Source: an uncultured Ruminococcus sp. (GTDB lineage Bacteria > Bacillota > Clostridia > Oscillospirales > Ruminococcaceae). From it: 15,052 nucleotides of DNA. The position numbers and the translations under genes are program-made. Below are positions 15,039 to 15,052 of this stretch, one piece after another (position 1 is the first letter of the stretch; every line of letters starts with the position of its first letter). The stretch spans positions 1-15,052 of the forward strand of contig CAMWOX010000017.1 in the NCBI GenBank assembly GCA_947175975.1, written 5' to 3'. The notes under the pieces were generated by a model. It did no database searches. It worked only from the letters and a program-made list of their open reading frames with translations, and was not told the DNA's origin.

Positions 15039-15052
15039 CCTCTGTCAGAATT

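Overview
The window looks like chromosome of a low-to-medium GC Gram-positive anaerobe of the Clostridia, most likely Ruminococcus-like. This is inferred from the gene families (Clostridia-type phosphofructokinase, intracellular GH5-like glucanase, macro/HTH-type protein, OmpR-type two-component system, HtrA with a proline-rich cytosolic tail), from good AGGAGG-type ribosome sites and from sigma-A promoters with 17-base spacing. No database search was possible. All genes except the first lie on the minus strand.

Layout, left to right. (1) 2-1786, plus strand: the 3' half of mfd, running off the left edge. (2) 1774-6328, minus strand: a cluster transcribed from a strong promoter at 6433-6461. 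It reads GH5-like glycoside hydrolase (broken by a frameshift), then 6-phosphofructokinase, then a terminator-like hairpin, then a large protein with a degenerate macro-like domain and helix-turn-helix modules. That last gene carries a perfect in-frame 702-bp tandem duplication and overlaps the end of mfd tail to tail. (3) 6471-7973: a small membrane-anchored protein and a hemolysin III/PAQR protein. Around them are hairpins resembling IS200/IS605-type ends and a 474-bp geneless stretch that looks like a structured mobile-element relic. (4) 7974-8489: an AT-rich orphan immunity-like gene, preceded by what may be the last 25 codons of a lost toxin. (5) 8490-10772: a membrane PAS-PAS-GGDEF-EAL protein with a ruined GGDEF motif and an intact EAL active site, so probably a c-di-GMP phosphodiesterase. 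(6) 10957-12528: a membrane-anchored HtrA protease with its own promoter. (7) 12676-14864: a two-component operon, response regulator then sensor kinase, ending in a strong terminator and preceded by an 11-bp-spaced direct repeat typical of an OmpR/PhoB-type operator.

The genes do not form one pathway. The coherent units are the sugar-metabolism pair (GH5-like plus PFK) and the envelope-signalling block (response regulator, kinase, HtrA). The accessory interest lies in the macro-like/HTH gene caught soon after an internal duplication, the orphan immunity gene with its toxin scar, and the IS-like structured relics.
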